Source: JAHEEL01 sp963700375
GTDB lineage: Bacteria > Actinomycetota > Acidimicrobiia > Spongiisociales > UBA5794
Reading direction: 5' to 3'
Length of the DNA stretch: 64,000 nt
Assembly: GCA_963700375.1 (NCBI GenBank)
Contig: CAVOXF010000006.1
Span: forward strand, 434,001 to 498,000
In this document: piece by piece, positions 15,676 through 22,940 of the stretch
Layout: each line of letters begins with the position of its first letter
Position numbering within the stretch: the stretch's first letter is position 1
Translations under genes and position numbers: made by a program
Notes under the pieces: generated by a model
Told to the model about the DNA's origin: nothing
The model's database searches: none
The model's input: the letters and a program-made list of their open reading frames with translations, nothing else

Positions 15676-16986
15676 CTACGAGCCAGCGGCTCCCGTACGC
15701 AACTCGGTGGCCCGGGGCCCTGCGTAGTAGCCCCGAAGAAGCAGTCGGTACCAAACGAGATCCACGGTACTGCGAACGAGGATTCCAAACGGTCGAGCGA
15801 AAGCCTCGGTGGCACCGGCAGTGAGAGCGACACCCACGAGTATCGGGCTCGTGATGATCGAGACGCCGGCCATTGGTCGCGCCATCTTCGCTCCGAGCAA
15901 CTCATTCACATCGAGATACGTTGACGCCGCCATCATGTTGGCGACAATCGTCGCGGCGACCAGTCCCGGCACAACATATGCAACGGGCACGAGATACCCC
16001 ATCGGGTTCATGAGCCAGTCGACCGACGCAACCAGCAAGTAGGCGAGGCCGCCGCCGAGCATGAGTGCCAGGTAGATGCGGCGCAGGTGGGTGGCGGCCG
16101 GGCGGTCGTGCTGCTGGGCCGCACCGATCGTGCGGGGCGCCAACACTGCCGTGAGTCCGGTAGCAAGGACCAGCACGGGTTGTGCCACGACCCTTGCCGC
16201 CTCGGCATAGCCGAGCATTTCCGGGGTAGTGAGTGCTGCGATGATCGTGGCCGCAGCGAGTTGGGCAGCCGATGGGAGCAGTGCTCTCGCGAGCAGCCAG
16301 CGCCCCTCTCTCGCCAGTGCCCAGAACCCGGGGGGGTCATCGAGCGGCTTCAGGTGCCGAAGATTGCCAAGAGCGATCGCCACCGTGAGCGACAGCACGT
16401 TTGCAACGGCGAGTGCCCCGAACGGCATGACTGAGGTTGGCGCGTCTGCCACCAGCATGACCCCGAGGCCGCCAACCACGCCAACAAACTGAACGATCGA
16501 CGTAGTGGCGGCTCGCCAGGACATGCCGGCGACGTGGAGCATCCTTCGCATGTAGTCCTGGAGCGGCGACAGGGCTGTTGCAGCGATTCCTGTGAGCATC
16601 AGTCCCACAATCACATCGGAGTCCGCCATCGATCTCGTGAGAAGGGCCGCGACGAGCATGGACGACGACCCGACCACCGACGTTCGCAGCCCCATCTTCA
16701 GCGTCCCGGGGGCGTATCGCATCCGGTCGCCCACGGCGAGCGACACGGCGTTGACTTCGGCGGGAATGAGGATCAGATTCCATGGCAGGACGACGCCGAG
16801 GCCGAACGCCGCGAAGAAGATGGCGTAGACACCGAGGTCGTCCGGGGCGAAGAGTATGACGGCGCTGAGACCCGCTCCGAAGGTTGCGAGGGACGCGAAA
16901 GCAGCATCGGCCACTCCTGCGGGTAGCAGACGACGCGCAGATCGACCGGCATCGGTAGGCGAGCCGTCGGTGCCTTCGTTTGCCAC
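15676..16986 (-). CDS. Polysaccharide flippase-like membrane protein (Wzx/MATE type)
   Basis: About 436 residues with 12 or more hydrophobic segments (such as AAFASLATFGAGLSAVILFA, FGLGVVLPWNLILIPAEV, SIVQFVGVVGGLGVMLVA, VYAIFFAAF). Charged residues are sparse and there are no soluble domains, as in oligosaccharide flippases of the MOP superfamily. The GTG at 16986 (VANEGTDGSP) is chosen; the upstream Arg-rich reading to 17115 looks non-coding. It converges on the asparagine-synthase-like pseudogene. Together they resemble a remnant of a surface-glycan locus. The exact substrate cannot be inferred. Confidence 0.7.
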   Translation of the reverse strand: MANEGTDGSPTDAGRSARRLLPAGVADAAFASLATFGAGLSAVILFAPDDLGVYAIFFAAFGLGVVLPWNLILIPAEVNAVSLAVGDRMRYAPGTLKMGLRTSVVGSSSMLVAALLTRSMADSDVIVGLMLTGIAATALSPLQDYMRRMLHVAGMSWRAATTSIVQFVGVVGGLGVMLVADAPTSVMPFGALAVANVLSLTVAIALGNLRHLKPLDDPPGFWALAREGRWLLARALLPSAAQLAAATIIAALTTPEMLGYAEAARVVAQPVLVLATGLTAVLAPRTIGAAQQHDRPAATHLRRIYLALMLGGGLAYLLVASVDWLMNPMGYLVPVAYVVPGLVAATIVANMMAASTYLDVNELLGAKMARPMAGVSIITSPILVGVALTAGATEAFARPFGILVRSTVDLVWYRLLLRGYYAGPRATELRTGAAGS

Positions 16987-17399
16987 GTGCGTCGTGCGTC
17001 TCCGGAGTTTCGGTCGAGGACGATTCGGTCCCCTACGGCGGCTCGCGTGTATGCGGTATACGCAATCGTATCGGATCTTGCTCTTTGTCCGGGGACCGGG
17101 CGCCCCTGCTGTCACCTGTGTGCCATCCAGCCAGTCGAGAGAGCGGACGATTTCGTGTTGGCCGCGGGCCGACTCTTCGCAGGCCTCTATCCATCGTGGC
17201 GAGCTGCATCCCTCGGACCCAGCGGCACCCTCGGAACCGCTGCCACGCGCGGCCGACAGCTTTGCAGGACCCGCGGTGCGCCGTGCGGGCTCTGCGAAGA
17301 GTTGGTCCTAGACCGAGATGAGCGGGGCGAAGATGAAGACGAGCACGATGCCACGGCGCCGACGGAGACGGCTGCGGCGATACCCACGGGGAACGGTTC
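16987..17399. other. Intergenic stretch with no convincing gene
   Basis: Only short out-of-context frames are visible. The flippase promoter should lie here on the - strand, but no clean -10/-35 pair was found. Composition is mixed, and nothing suggests an RNA gene. Confidence 0.35.
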
Positions 17400-17636
17400 T
17401 CAGTCGATGTCGAGGAGTTGGCGGATTGTGTTGAGTTCGTCGAGGGTCAGTGGCTCCTCTGATGGGAGGCCGAGGTTCGAGAGTGTCGCTTGCCATTGGT
17501 CGCGGGCAGCGCCGTTGTCGCCGGTGGCTGGCCCGCAGTTTGTGTCTGACGGACGAGATGCGGACAGGTCGACGTCTCGAGGCCGGCCGAGACAGCATCG
17601 GAATGGCTGAAACCACTGCGGCATAAGGATTTCAGC
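17400..17636 (-). pseudogene. ORF relic ending in a plausible coding tail
   Basis: The last ~40 codons read ARDQWQATLSNLGLPSEEPL and TLDELNTIRQLLDID before a TGA at 17400, with coding-like composition. Upstream the frame runs into a tRNA-like fragment and loses sense. I take it as the 3' remnant of a lost gene, perhaps from an integrated element. No family is recognised. Confidence 0.35.
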
Positions 17637-17638
17637 AG

Positions 17639-17687
17639 CGCCCTCGGGAAGATTCGAACGTCCGACACCCGGTCTCGGAATCCGGCC
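17639..17687 (-). other. Degenerate tRNA-Arg(CCG)-like 3' half
   Basis: Read on the - strand, an anticodon-like arm (CCGGA, loop TTCCGAG with CCG in the anticodon position, ACCGG; one mismatch) is followed by a variable region, a T-arm with TTCGAAT and an acceptor-like CCGAGGGCG. The D-arm and 5' acceptor are missing and the T-stem is imperfect. This is what an attachment-site copy of a tRNA 3' end would look like after decay. Confidence 0.4.
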
Positions 17688-17839
17688 GGACATGTTTCGC
17701 TGACCTGCGGGAACGCAGCAAAGGTTCCGCTGTATTGGTGTTTCCGTAGCGCATCGCCCCGCAGCGATTCGCCCTGTTTCGTGTCGTCTCGCGCACCAGA
17801 CGCGGACCAAATGCAGACCACACCCGTCCACACGAAGGC

Positions 17840-17885
17840 GTGAAAAACGAAGAACCCTCAGGAGACTATTGCCTCCCAAGGGTTC
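17840..17885 (-). terminator. Rho-independent terminator of tRNA-Thr(UGU)
   Basis: GAACCCT (7 bp) plus GGAG (4 bp) pair with CTCC and AGGGTTC around an 8-base loop, with a symmetric 2-base internal loop. On the - strand the hairpin is followed by a T-rich run (TTCTTCGTTTTTC). It begins about 8 bases after the tRNA 3' end. Confidence 0.75.
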
Positions 17886-17892
17886 CCGTCGG

Positions 17893-17965
17893 AGCCGGGT
17901 ATCGGATTCGAACCGATGACCTTCTCTTTACAAGAGAGATGCTCTACCAACTGAGCTAACCCGGC
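17893..17965 (-). tRNA. tRNA-Thr (anticodon UGU)
   Basis: Complete cloverleaf. The acceptor GCCGGGT pairs with ACCCGGC, the D-arm is GCTC...GAGC, and the anticodon stem TCTCT/AGAGA has loop CTTGTAA (anticodon TGT). The T-arm is ATCGG-TTCGAAT-CCGAT. CCA is not encoded. It is followed by its own terminator. The region just 3' of it (lower coordinates) has accessory character, a common pattern at tRNA integration sites. Confidence 0.95.
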
Positions 17966-17972
17966 GAAGGCG

Positions 17973-18713
17973 TCAGGATACCCAACCGCGGGCCCTGGAG
18001 ACCTCGAACACGGCGAGAGCGGTTGCGACCGAGGCATTGAGGCTCTCGGCAGGGCCGGCGTGCGGGATTCGGACGATGGCATCGCACCGCTCGGCTGTGA
18101 GGCGGTGCAGGCCGGCCCCCTCGGACCCGACTACGATCGCAACCGGTTCCGCGAGGAGGTCGAACCCGAACAGCGATCGGTCGCCTGATCCGTCGAGGCC
18201 AACACGCCACACGCCGAGTTTCTCGAGGCGGCGCAGCGCTTCGGGGATCGACGAGACCTCGACCAGCGAAACCTCCTCGAGAGTCCCTGCCGCAGCCTTG
18301 AACGCTGCAGCGCCGATCGGGGCCGACCGCCGGGTGGGCACGACCACCGCTTTCAGCCCGGCAGCGACGGCGGACCGGACTGCCGCTCCGAGGTTGCGTT
18401 GGTCGTCAAGATGGTCGAATACGAGCAACGCCGGCGGATCGGTCGTGGCGACCGCGTCTTCGAGTGAGACCGTCGCCTTGGGTCGACACACCGCAACCAC
18501 GCCCTGCGGCGCCGAGGTCAGCGCGCCATCGCGAACATCGGCGACAAACTCAACGCGAGCGCCTGCATCCACCGCTGCGTTGGCGAGCGCCTTGTACTCA
18601 TCGCGGGCGAGACGGCGTTGCTCGATGCGCACGGTCGAGACGCGCCCGGCCTTGACGGCCGCGTCGACGGCGTGGAAGCCCTCGACCCTATCCCCGATGC
18701 CAGCGCGAGCCAT
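17973..18713 (-). CDS. rlmB: 23S rRNA 2'-O-methyltransferase of the RlmB/TrmH (SPOUT) family
   Basis: About 246 residues. The N-terminal substrate-binding domain starts MARAGIGDRVEGFHAVDAAV. The C-terminal SPOUT domain has motif 1 DDQRNLGAAVRSAVAAG, motif 2 VAIVVGSEGAGLHRLT and motif 3 IPHAGPAESLNASVATALAV, which make the knotted S-adenosylmethionine site. It is predicted to methylate the ribose of a guanosine in 23S rRNA. The ATG at 18713 overlaps the end of cysS by 26 bp, a conserved actinobacterial arrangement. The longer reading to 19268 merely runs antisense-like through cysS. Confidence 0.92.
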   Translation of the reverse strand: MARAGIGDRVEGFHAVDAAVKAGRVSTVRIEQRRLARDEYKALANAAVDAGARVEFVADVRDGALTSAPQGVVAVCRPKATVSLEDAVATTDPPALLVFDHLDDQRNLGAAVRSAVAAGLKAVVVPTRRSAPIGAAAFKAAAGTLEEVSLVEVSSIPEALRRLEKLGVWRVGLDGSGDRSLFGFDLLAEPVAIVVGSEGAGLHRLTAERCDAIVRIPHAGPAESLNASVATALAVFEVSRARGWVS

Positions 18714-20079
18714 CAGCTGTGTCCTCCACCACGATCCCGAGCTGTGCGAGTTCATCTCGAATGATGTCGGACATTGCCCAGTCGCGCTCGGCACGCGCAC
18801 GGTCCCGGATTCCCAAGAGACCATCGATGCCGGCCGTGTCAGCACCGAACCGCTCGCAGAGCGCAGCGACTTCCTTATCGATCGGCGTGGTATCGCGAGA
18901 CGGTTCCTCGAGGCCGAAGACCGTGACGAACTCGTCGTACGCGGCGATGAGCGAATCGGCATCCTCGCCGGCATCAAGACGCCGATTTCCTTCGCGCACG
19001 ACGTCGAACAGGACGCCGAGGCCGCCGGCGACATCGAAGTCGTTCTCCATCGCTCCGCGGAACCGCTCGAGCGCTGGAGGATCAGGAGCGTCCTCGACCG
19101 GACCGGGCACCCGGCGGCGGAATCCCCAGAGCCGATCCAGCGCCGCCTCGGCGTCGACAAGGGCATCGAGCGAGAAGTCGAGCGGCTTTCGATAGTGCGT
19201 GCGTAGATAGACAAGACGGACCGCAGTCGGGCGATACTCGTCAAGCGCTTCGAGCAGATCGACAACATGACCGGTTGACTTCGACATCTTCTCGCCGTCG
19301 AGGTTCATCATTCCGTTGTGAAGCCAATACCGGGCGAACGGCGCGCCGGTCGCCATCTCCGACTGCGCGATCTCGTTCTCATGATGAGGGAAGATCAGAT
19401 CGTGCCCACCGGCGTGGATGTCGAAACCCTCCCCCAGGTACTTGCGAGCCATGGCCGAGCATTCAATGTGCCAGCCCGGCCGACCGGCGCCCCAGGGTGC
19501 ATCCCACGAAGGCTCCCCCGGTTTGGCTGCCTTCCAGAGCGCGAAGTCGAGCGGATCTCGTTTCCGATTGTCGGTGTCTACGCGGGCTCCGGACCGTAGA
19601 TCATCGGGATCGTGGCGGGAGAGCTTGCCGTACTCCGGGTCCGACCGAACAGAGAAGTAGACATCGCCGTCGACGTCGTAGGCGTGGCCGGAATCGATCA
19701 GCCGGGTGATGATGTCGATCATCTCCGGAATGTGGTGGGTGGCCCACGGTTCGATCGTCGCCGTCTTCACGCCGAGCTTCCGGTGAGCCTCGTCGAATGC
19801 GGAATAGGCGCGATCGACGATCACGCCGGTCGCGACCCCCTCAGCCTTCGCAGCGTCGATGATCTTGTCGTCCACATCCGTGACGTTGCGGACGTAGGTC
19901 ACGTCGTATCCGATCCACTCGAGGTAACGGCGGATCACGTCGAACACCACAGCGGAACGGCCATGGCCGAGGTGCGGCTGGGACTGGACGGTTGCACCGC
20001 AGACGTACATGCCGATCTTGCCGGCATCGCGGGGTTCCAACTCGACGAACTCGCGACCGAGCGTGTTGTAGATCCTCAT
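18688..20079 (-). CDS. cysS: Cysteinyl-tRNA synthetase
   Basis: About 463 residues, class I aminoacyl-tRNA synthetase. It shows MRIYNTLGREFVELEP, the HIGH-like QPHLGHGRSAVVFDV, VRNVTDVDDKII, WHIECSAMA, the zinc-binding GGHDLIFPHHENEIAQSE and the KMSKS motif in GEKMSKSTGHVV. The shorter paralogue MshC, which ligates Cys to glucosaminyl-inositol for mycothiol, lacks the long C-terminal part present here, so CysS is preferred. The ATG at 20079 is supported by a TAGCAT -10 box at 20088-20093. It is upstream of, and overlaps, rlmB. Confidence 0.95.
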   Translation of the reverse strand: MRIYNTLGREFVELEPRDAGKIGMYVCGATVQSQPHLGHGRSAVVFDVIRRYLEWIGYDVTYVRNVTDVDDKIIDAAKAEGVATGVIVDRAYSAFDEAHRKLGVKTATIEPWATHHIPEMIDIITRLIDSGHAYDVDGDVYFSVRSDPEYGKLSRHDPDDLRSGARVDTDNRKRDPLDFALWKAAKPGEPSWDAPWGAGRPGWHIECSAMARKYLGEGFDIHAGGHDLIFPHHENEIAQSEMATGAPFARYWLHNGMMNLDGEKMSKSTGHVVDLLEALDEYRPTAVRLVYLRTHYRKPLDFSLDALVDAEAALDRLWGFRRRVPGPVEDAPDPPALERFRGAMENDFDVAGGLGVLFDVVREGNRRLDAGEDADSLIAAYDEFVTVFGLEEPSRDTTPIDKEVAALCERFGADTAGIDGLLGIRDRARAERDWAMSDIIRDELAQLGIVVEDTADGSRWHRG

Positions 20080-20087
20080 CACGGGCG

Positions 20088-20093
20088 ATGCTA
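20088..20093 (-). promoter_or_regulatory. -10 box (TAGCAT) for cysS-rlmB
   Basis: Predicted transcription start at 20081, two bases before the ATG; near-leaderless. It is divergent from the ugpQ promoter about 95 bases away. Confidence 0.5.
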
Positions 20094-20185
20094 CCGCCGC
20101 GAGCGGACCCACCAATGCGGCAATCCACCGTTCCGCGGGCCTTCGGCGTCAAATACGATGCCGAGAACCCTGGGTTCGCAGCGCC

Positions 20186-20191
20186 TAGAGT
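20186..20191 (+). promoter_or_regulatory. -10 box (TAGAGT) of ugpQ
   Basis: Predicted transcription start at 20198, exactly the A of the ATG; no ribosome binding site precedes it. Confidence 0.6.
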
Positions 20192-20197
20192 CTGCGT

Positions 20198-20911
20198 ATG
20201 CGTGACTTCCTGATCTACGGGCATCGCGGGGCTTCGGCTCATGTGCGGGCGAACACCGTCGAGGCGTTCGCCCTTGCCGTCGAACTCGGCGCCGACGGCG
20301 TCGAACTCGACGTCCGACCGAGCCGCGACGGCGCCATCGTGATTCATCACGAAGACCGAGCGGCTCCGGACGCCCCGCCGTTCGTTCAACTGGATCTCGT
20401 GGAGATCAAGGCGTCGACGCCGTGGGTACCGACGCTCGACGAGGCGTGGGACGTGCTCGGTCCCACAGCCCTTCTCAACATCGAGATCAAGAACGACCCT
20501 CGTGAATCGGACTATGACCCGACGCTCGGGCTCGCGGTCTCGATCGCTGACTGGGTTGCCGACCACGCCACGAGCGACCGACTCCTCGTCTCGTCGTTCG
20601 ACGCCGCCATGCTCGCGGCGTTCAAGAAGCTCGCACCGACGGTCCCGACCGGTCAGCTCGCAGCTGCGGCTCTCGACCCGTTCGATGTGATCGAGCAGGC
20701 CCGCGAAGACGGCCATGTTTCGGTGAATCTCTCGTTGGCCCGGACGCTGCCTGATGCACCCCGGATCGTCGAGGCCGCAGACGACCTTGCGGTGCTCGTC
20801 TGGACGGTAAACGAACCGGCCCACGCCGTGGCGCTCGCCGCTGCAGGGGTCGGAGGCATCTTCACCGACGACCCCGGGCTCATGGCGGAGACGTTCAGCG
20901 GTAGATCGTGA
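20198..20911 (+). CDS. ugpQ: Glycerophosphodiester phosphodiesterase
   Basis: 237 residues, cytoplasmic GDPD-family enzyme that splits glycerophosphodiesters into glycerol-3-phosphate and an alcohol. It shows LIYGHRGASAHVRANTVEAF with the catalytic His, ADGVELDVRPSRDGAIVIHH with the metal-binding Glu/Asp and second His, LNIEIKND, and VLVWTVNEPAHAVALAAAGV near the C-terminus, followed by GIFTDDP. The family's ENT motif reads ANT here, so the usual metal-binding Glu is missing. No signal peptide. The 3' end overlaps ispF, on the opposite strand, by 17 bp. Confidence 0.9.
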   Translation: MRDFLIYGHRGASAHVRANTVEAFALAVELGADGVELDVRPSRDGAIVIHHEDRAAPDAPPFVQLDLVEIKASTPWVPTLDEAWDVLGPTALLNIEIKNDPRESDYDPTLGLAVSIADWVADHATSDRLLVSSFDAAMLAAFKKLAPTVPTGQLAAAALDPFDVIEQAREDGHVSVNLSLARTLPDAPRIVEAADDLAVLVWTVNEPAHAVALAAAGVGGIFTDDPGLMAETFSGRS

Positions 20912-21380
20912 CGACCGCGGCGGCGGCGAGGCCCTCGTCTGCGCCGATCGACCCCATCGAGTCGGTAGTCGTGCCCTTGACCGAGACCGACGACCGGTCG
21001 ATGCGGAGCGTCGCCGCCAATCGATCCCTCATCTCGTCGCGGTGTGGTCCGACCATGACCGATTGCGAGATCACCGTCACGTCAACGTTGTTGATGAGAT
21101 GGGCGCGGTCCTCGATCCGGCGTGCGACCGCCGAGAGCATCTGCATGGAGTCCATGCCTTCCATCGCCGGGTCGGACGACGGATAGTGCTGTCCAAGGTC
21201 GCCGAGGGCGAACGCACCGAGCAGCGCATCGGCGATGGCGTGGGCGACCACATCCCCATCGCTCGTTGCCAAGACGCCGCGAGCGTTGTCGACCTCGACC
21301 CCGGCGAGCCGTATCGGTCCGGGGCCGCCGAAACGGTGTGCATCGAACCCAAACCCGACCTTCACACGTGAATCACTCAT
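20895..21380 (-). CDS. ispF: 2-C-methyl-D-erythritol 2,4-cyclodiphosphate synthase
   Basis: 161 residues, fifth enzyme of the MEP isoprenoid pathway. The zinc-binding motif is VGFGFDAHRFGGPGPIRLAG, with Asp and His ligands. LATSDGDVVAHAIADALLGA and FALGDLGQHYPSSDP follow, and the C-terminal SVKGTTTDSMGSIG replaces the more common KATTTE...GFTGRGEG. The start overlaps the ispD stop by 8 bp, so the two are translationally coupled. Confidence 0.93.
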   Translation of the reverse strand: MSDSRVKVGFGFDAHRFGGPGPIRLAGVEVDNARGVLATSDGDVVAHAIADALLGAFALGDLGQHYPSSDPAMEGMDSMQMLSAVARRIEDRAHLINNVDVTVISQSVMVGPHRDEMRDRLAATLRIDRSSVSVKGTTTDSMGSIGADEGLAAAAVVTIYR

Positions 21381-22005
21381 AGTCCCGAGATCGTAGCGCC
21401 TCCGCCACCGGGAGATCCTCTGGGTAGGTCAGTTTGATGTTGGCCGGATCTCCATCGACGAAGGCGATTGTTCCTCCGTTCGCCTCCACCATCGAGGCGT
21501 CATCAGTTGCGTCGAATGCTGCCACCGCGTGAGCGGCACGCAGAGCCCTGAGATCGAAACCCTGTGGAGTTTGAACGGCCACGAGTGAACTACGGTCGAC
21601 CGTCTCGACTACCCGATCCCCCGAGACGCGCTTGATCGTGTCACGAACCGGAATCGCAGGAATCACGCCGTCGACATCGCCAACCAGCAGACGAGCGATG
21701 ACCCGGCGAACGATGTCGGCGGAGGCGAGAGGCCGCGCAGCGTCGTGGACGAGGACGAAGCCGGCTGGCTCGGGGATCTGAGAGAGACCGGCTGCAACCG
21801 AGTCCTGGCGCCGGAGGCCGCCGGCCACTCCGCCTTCGACGTCCCCGACCACAATCACGGCGGCGACACCGCCATCGAGGAGGGCCTGCCGCGCGTGCTG
21901 CCACAGAGGCGCGCCGGCGAGTTCGAGCGTGTGCTTCTCGCGCCCGAAACGCGTTCCACGTCCGGCGGCGACCAGGACCCCCCAGATTGGGCTGCGTTCG
22001 TCCAT
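21373..22005 (-). CDS. ispD: 2-C-methyl-D-erythritol 4-phosphate cytidylyltransferase
   Basis: 210 residues, a little shorter than typical. It shows the nucleotide-binding WGVLVAAGRGTRFGREKHTL, then HDAARPLASADIV, VQTPQGFDL, DDASMVEANGG and IKLTYPEDL. It catalyses CTP-dependent activation of methylerythritol phosphate, just before the IspE and IspF steps. A TACCAT -10 box at 22013-22018 predicts a start at 22006, one base before the ATG. Overlaps ispF. The order carD-ispD-ispF-cysS-rlmB matches many actinobacteria. Confidence 0.94.
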   Translation of the reverse strand: MDERSPIWGVLVAAGRGTRFGREKHTLELAGAPLWQHARQALLDGGVAAVIVVGDVEGGVAGGLRRQDSVAAGLSQIPEPAGFVLVHDAARPLASADIVRRVIARLLVGDVDGVIPAIPVRDTIKRVSGDRVVETVDRSSLVAVQTPQGFDLRALRAAHAVAAFDATDDASMVEANGGTIAFVDGDPANIKLTYPEDLPVAEALRSRDYE

Positions 22006-22012
22006 ACCTCGG

Positions 22013-22018
22013 ATGGTA
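22013..22018 (-). promoter_or_regulatory. -10 box (TACCAT) for ispD-ispF
   Basis: The predicted start at 22006 leaves a one-base leader, so ispDF can be expressed independently of carD. Confidence 0.5.
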
Positions 22019-22035
22019 TCCGAAGCAGGGGCCCG

Positions 22036-22875
22036 TCAGACCTCTTCGTCCGGTTCAACCTTGGGGAGTGCCCGTTCGAGGCGCTTCGTTGCCTCTTCCT
22101 CGGACACGTCGAGCGAGAACTGCAACTCGCTGATGATGATCAGACGAGCCTTGGCGAGCATACGCTTGAGAGCAGGCGAGATCCCCTTGATCTTCTGGGC
22201 ATAGTCGAGGTCACGAATCACCTCGGCAACCTGGAAGATGTCACCGCTGTTGATCTTCTCGGTCAGGACCTTGTACCAGCGACTCCAGTTGGACCCCGCC
22301 TCTTGCGGTTCGCTGCGAAGCGTCTGGAAGACCTGCCGGGCCTTCGACTTGGAGATCACCGGGCGCACGCCTCGCTCGACCGCCGAGGCGGCCGGTACGC
22401 GAACGATGAGTTGGTCGGTTGCAATCTCGAGCACGTAGAAGTCCTGCTTCTCGTCCTTGAACTCGAGCTTCTCCTTGCCGACGATGGTCGCTGCACCGTG
22501 GTGCGGGTAGACGACCTTGTCTCCGACGGTGAATGGATCGGCCTTGGCTGCAGACTTCGTCGGCGCCGGGGCCGGCTCTGTCGGGGATACCGCCGCCGGC
22601 CTCTTTGTAGGGGCCCTCTTCGCGGCGGCCTTCTTCGTAGGGGCCTTCTTGACGGCGGCCTTCTTTGTCGGGGCCTTCTTGACAGCGGCCTTCTTCGCCG
22701 GGGCCTTCTTCGCCGGGGCCTTCTTGACGGCGGCCTTCTTTGTAGGGGCCTTCTTCGCCGGGGCCTTCTTGACAGCGGGCTTCTTCGCCGCTGTCGTCTT
22801 CGCCGCGGCCGGCTCCGTTGCGGGAGCCTTCTTTGCGGGAGCCTTCTTCGCCGGAGCGGGTTTCTTCGTCGCCAA
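22036..22875 (-). CDS. carD: CarD-family transcriptional regulator with histone-H1-like N-terminal tail
   Basis: 279 residues, against about 160 for mycobacterial CarD. Residues ~115-275 are a complete CarD: the RNA-polymerase-interacting domain FTVGDKVVYPHHGAATIVG and FYVLEIATDQLIVRVP, then the helical DNA-binding part with SNWSRWYKVLTEKINSGD and EVIRDLDYAQKIKG. CarD binds the RNA polymerase beta subunit and stabilises open complexes. Residues 1-~112 are Lys/Ala/Pro repeats (KKAPAKKAPA, KKAAVKKAPTKKA), like eukaryotic H1 tails and bacterial HU tails, and should bind DNA non-specifically. The only usable start is TTG at 22875: an in-frame TGA lies two codons upstream and no other start codon precedes the tail. 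Confidence 0.93.
   Translation of the reverse strand: MATKKPAPAKKAPAKKAPATEPAAAKTTAAKKPAVKKAPAKKAPTKKAAVKKAPAKKAPAKKAAVKKAPTKKAAVKKAPTKKAAAKRAPTKRPAAVSPTEPAPAPTKSAAKADPFTVGDKVVYPHHGAATIVGKEKLEFKDEKQDFYVLEIATDQLIVRVPAASAVERGVRPVISKSKARQVFQTLRSEPQEAGSNWSRWYKVLTEKINSGDIFQVAEVIRDLDYAQKIKGISPALKRMLAKARLIIISELQFSLDVSEEEATKRLERALPKVEPDEEV
22590..22872 (-). repeat. Imperfect tandem repeats encoding KKAP/KKAA units
   Basis: Repeated GGCCTTCTT(C/T) units of about 12-21 bases encode AKKAP and AVKKA modules in the carD N-terminus. Such tracts readily expand or contract, so tail length may differ between strains. Confidence 0.8.
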
Positions 22876-22940
22876 GTGTCACCGTGGGGTAGCGGAACGC
22901 GAAGTGTACCGGTTGACCAGCCGGTACCGGCGAGCGGGGC

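Noticed and set aside
17187..17387. 66-residue - frame with a Ser-rich start (AVASCSSSSS) as a lipoprotein
   Set aside because: The downstream part is random-looking Arg/Pro/Ala sequence and overlaps other weak frames; no ribosome site or promoter.
22560..22872. Tandem repeats as a possible CRISPR or satellite array
   Set aside because: They are in-frame codon repeats of the carD N-terminal tail with no spacers.
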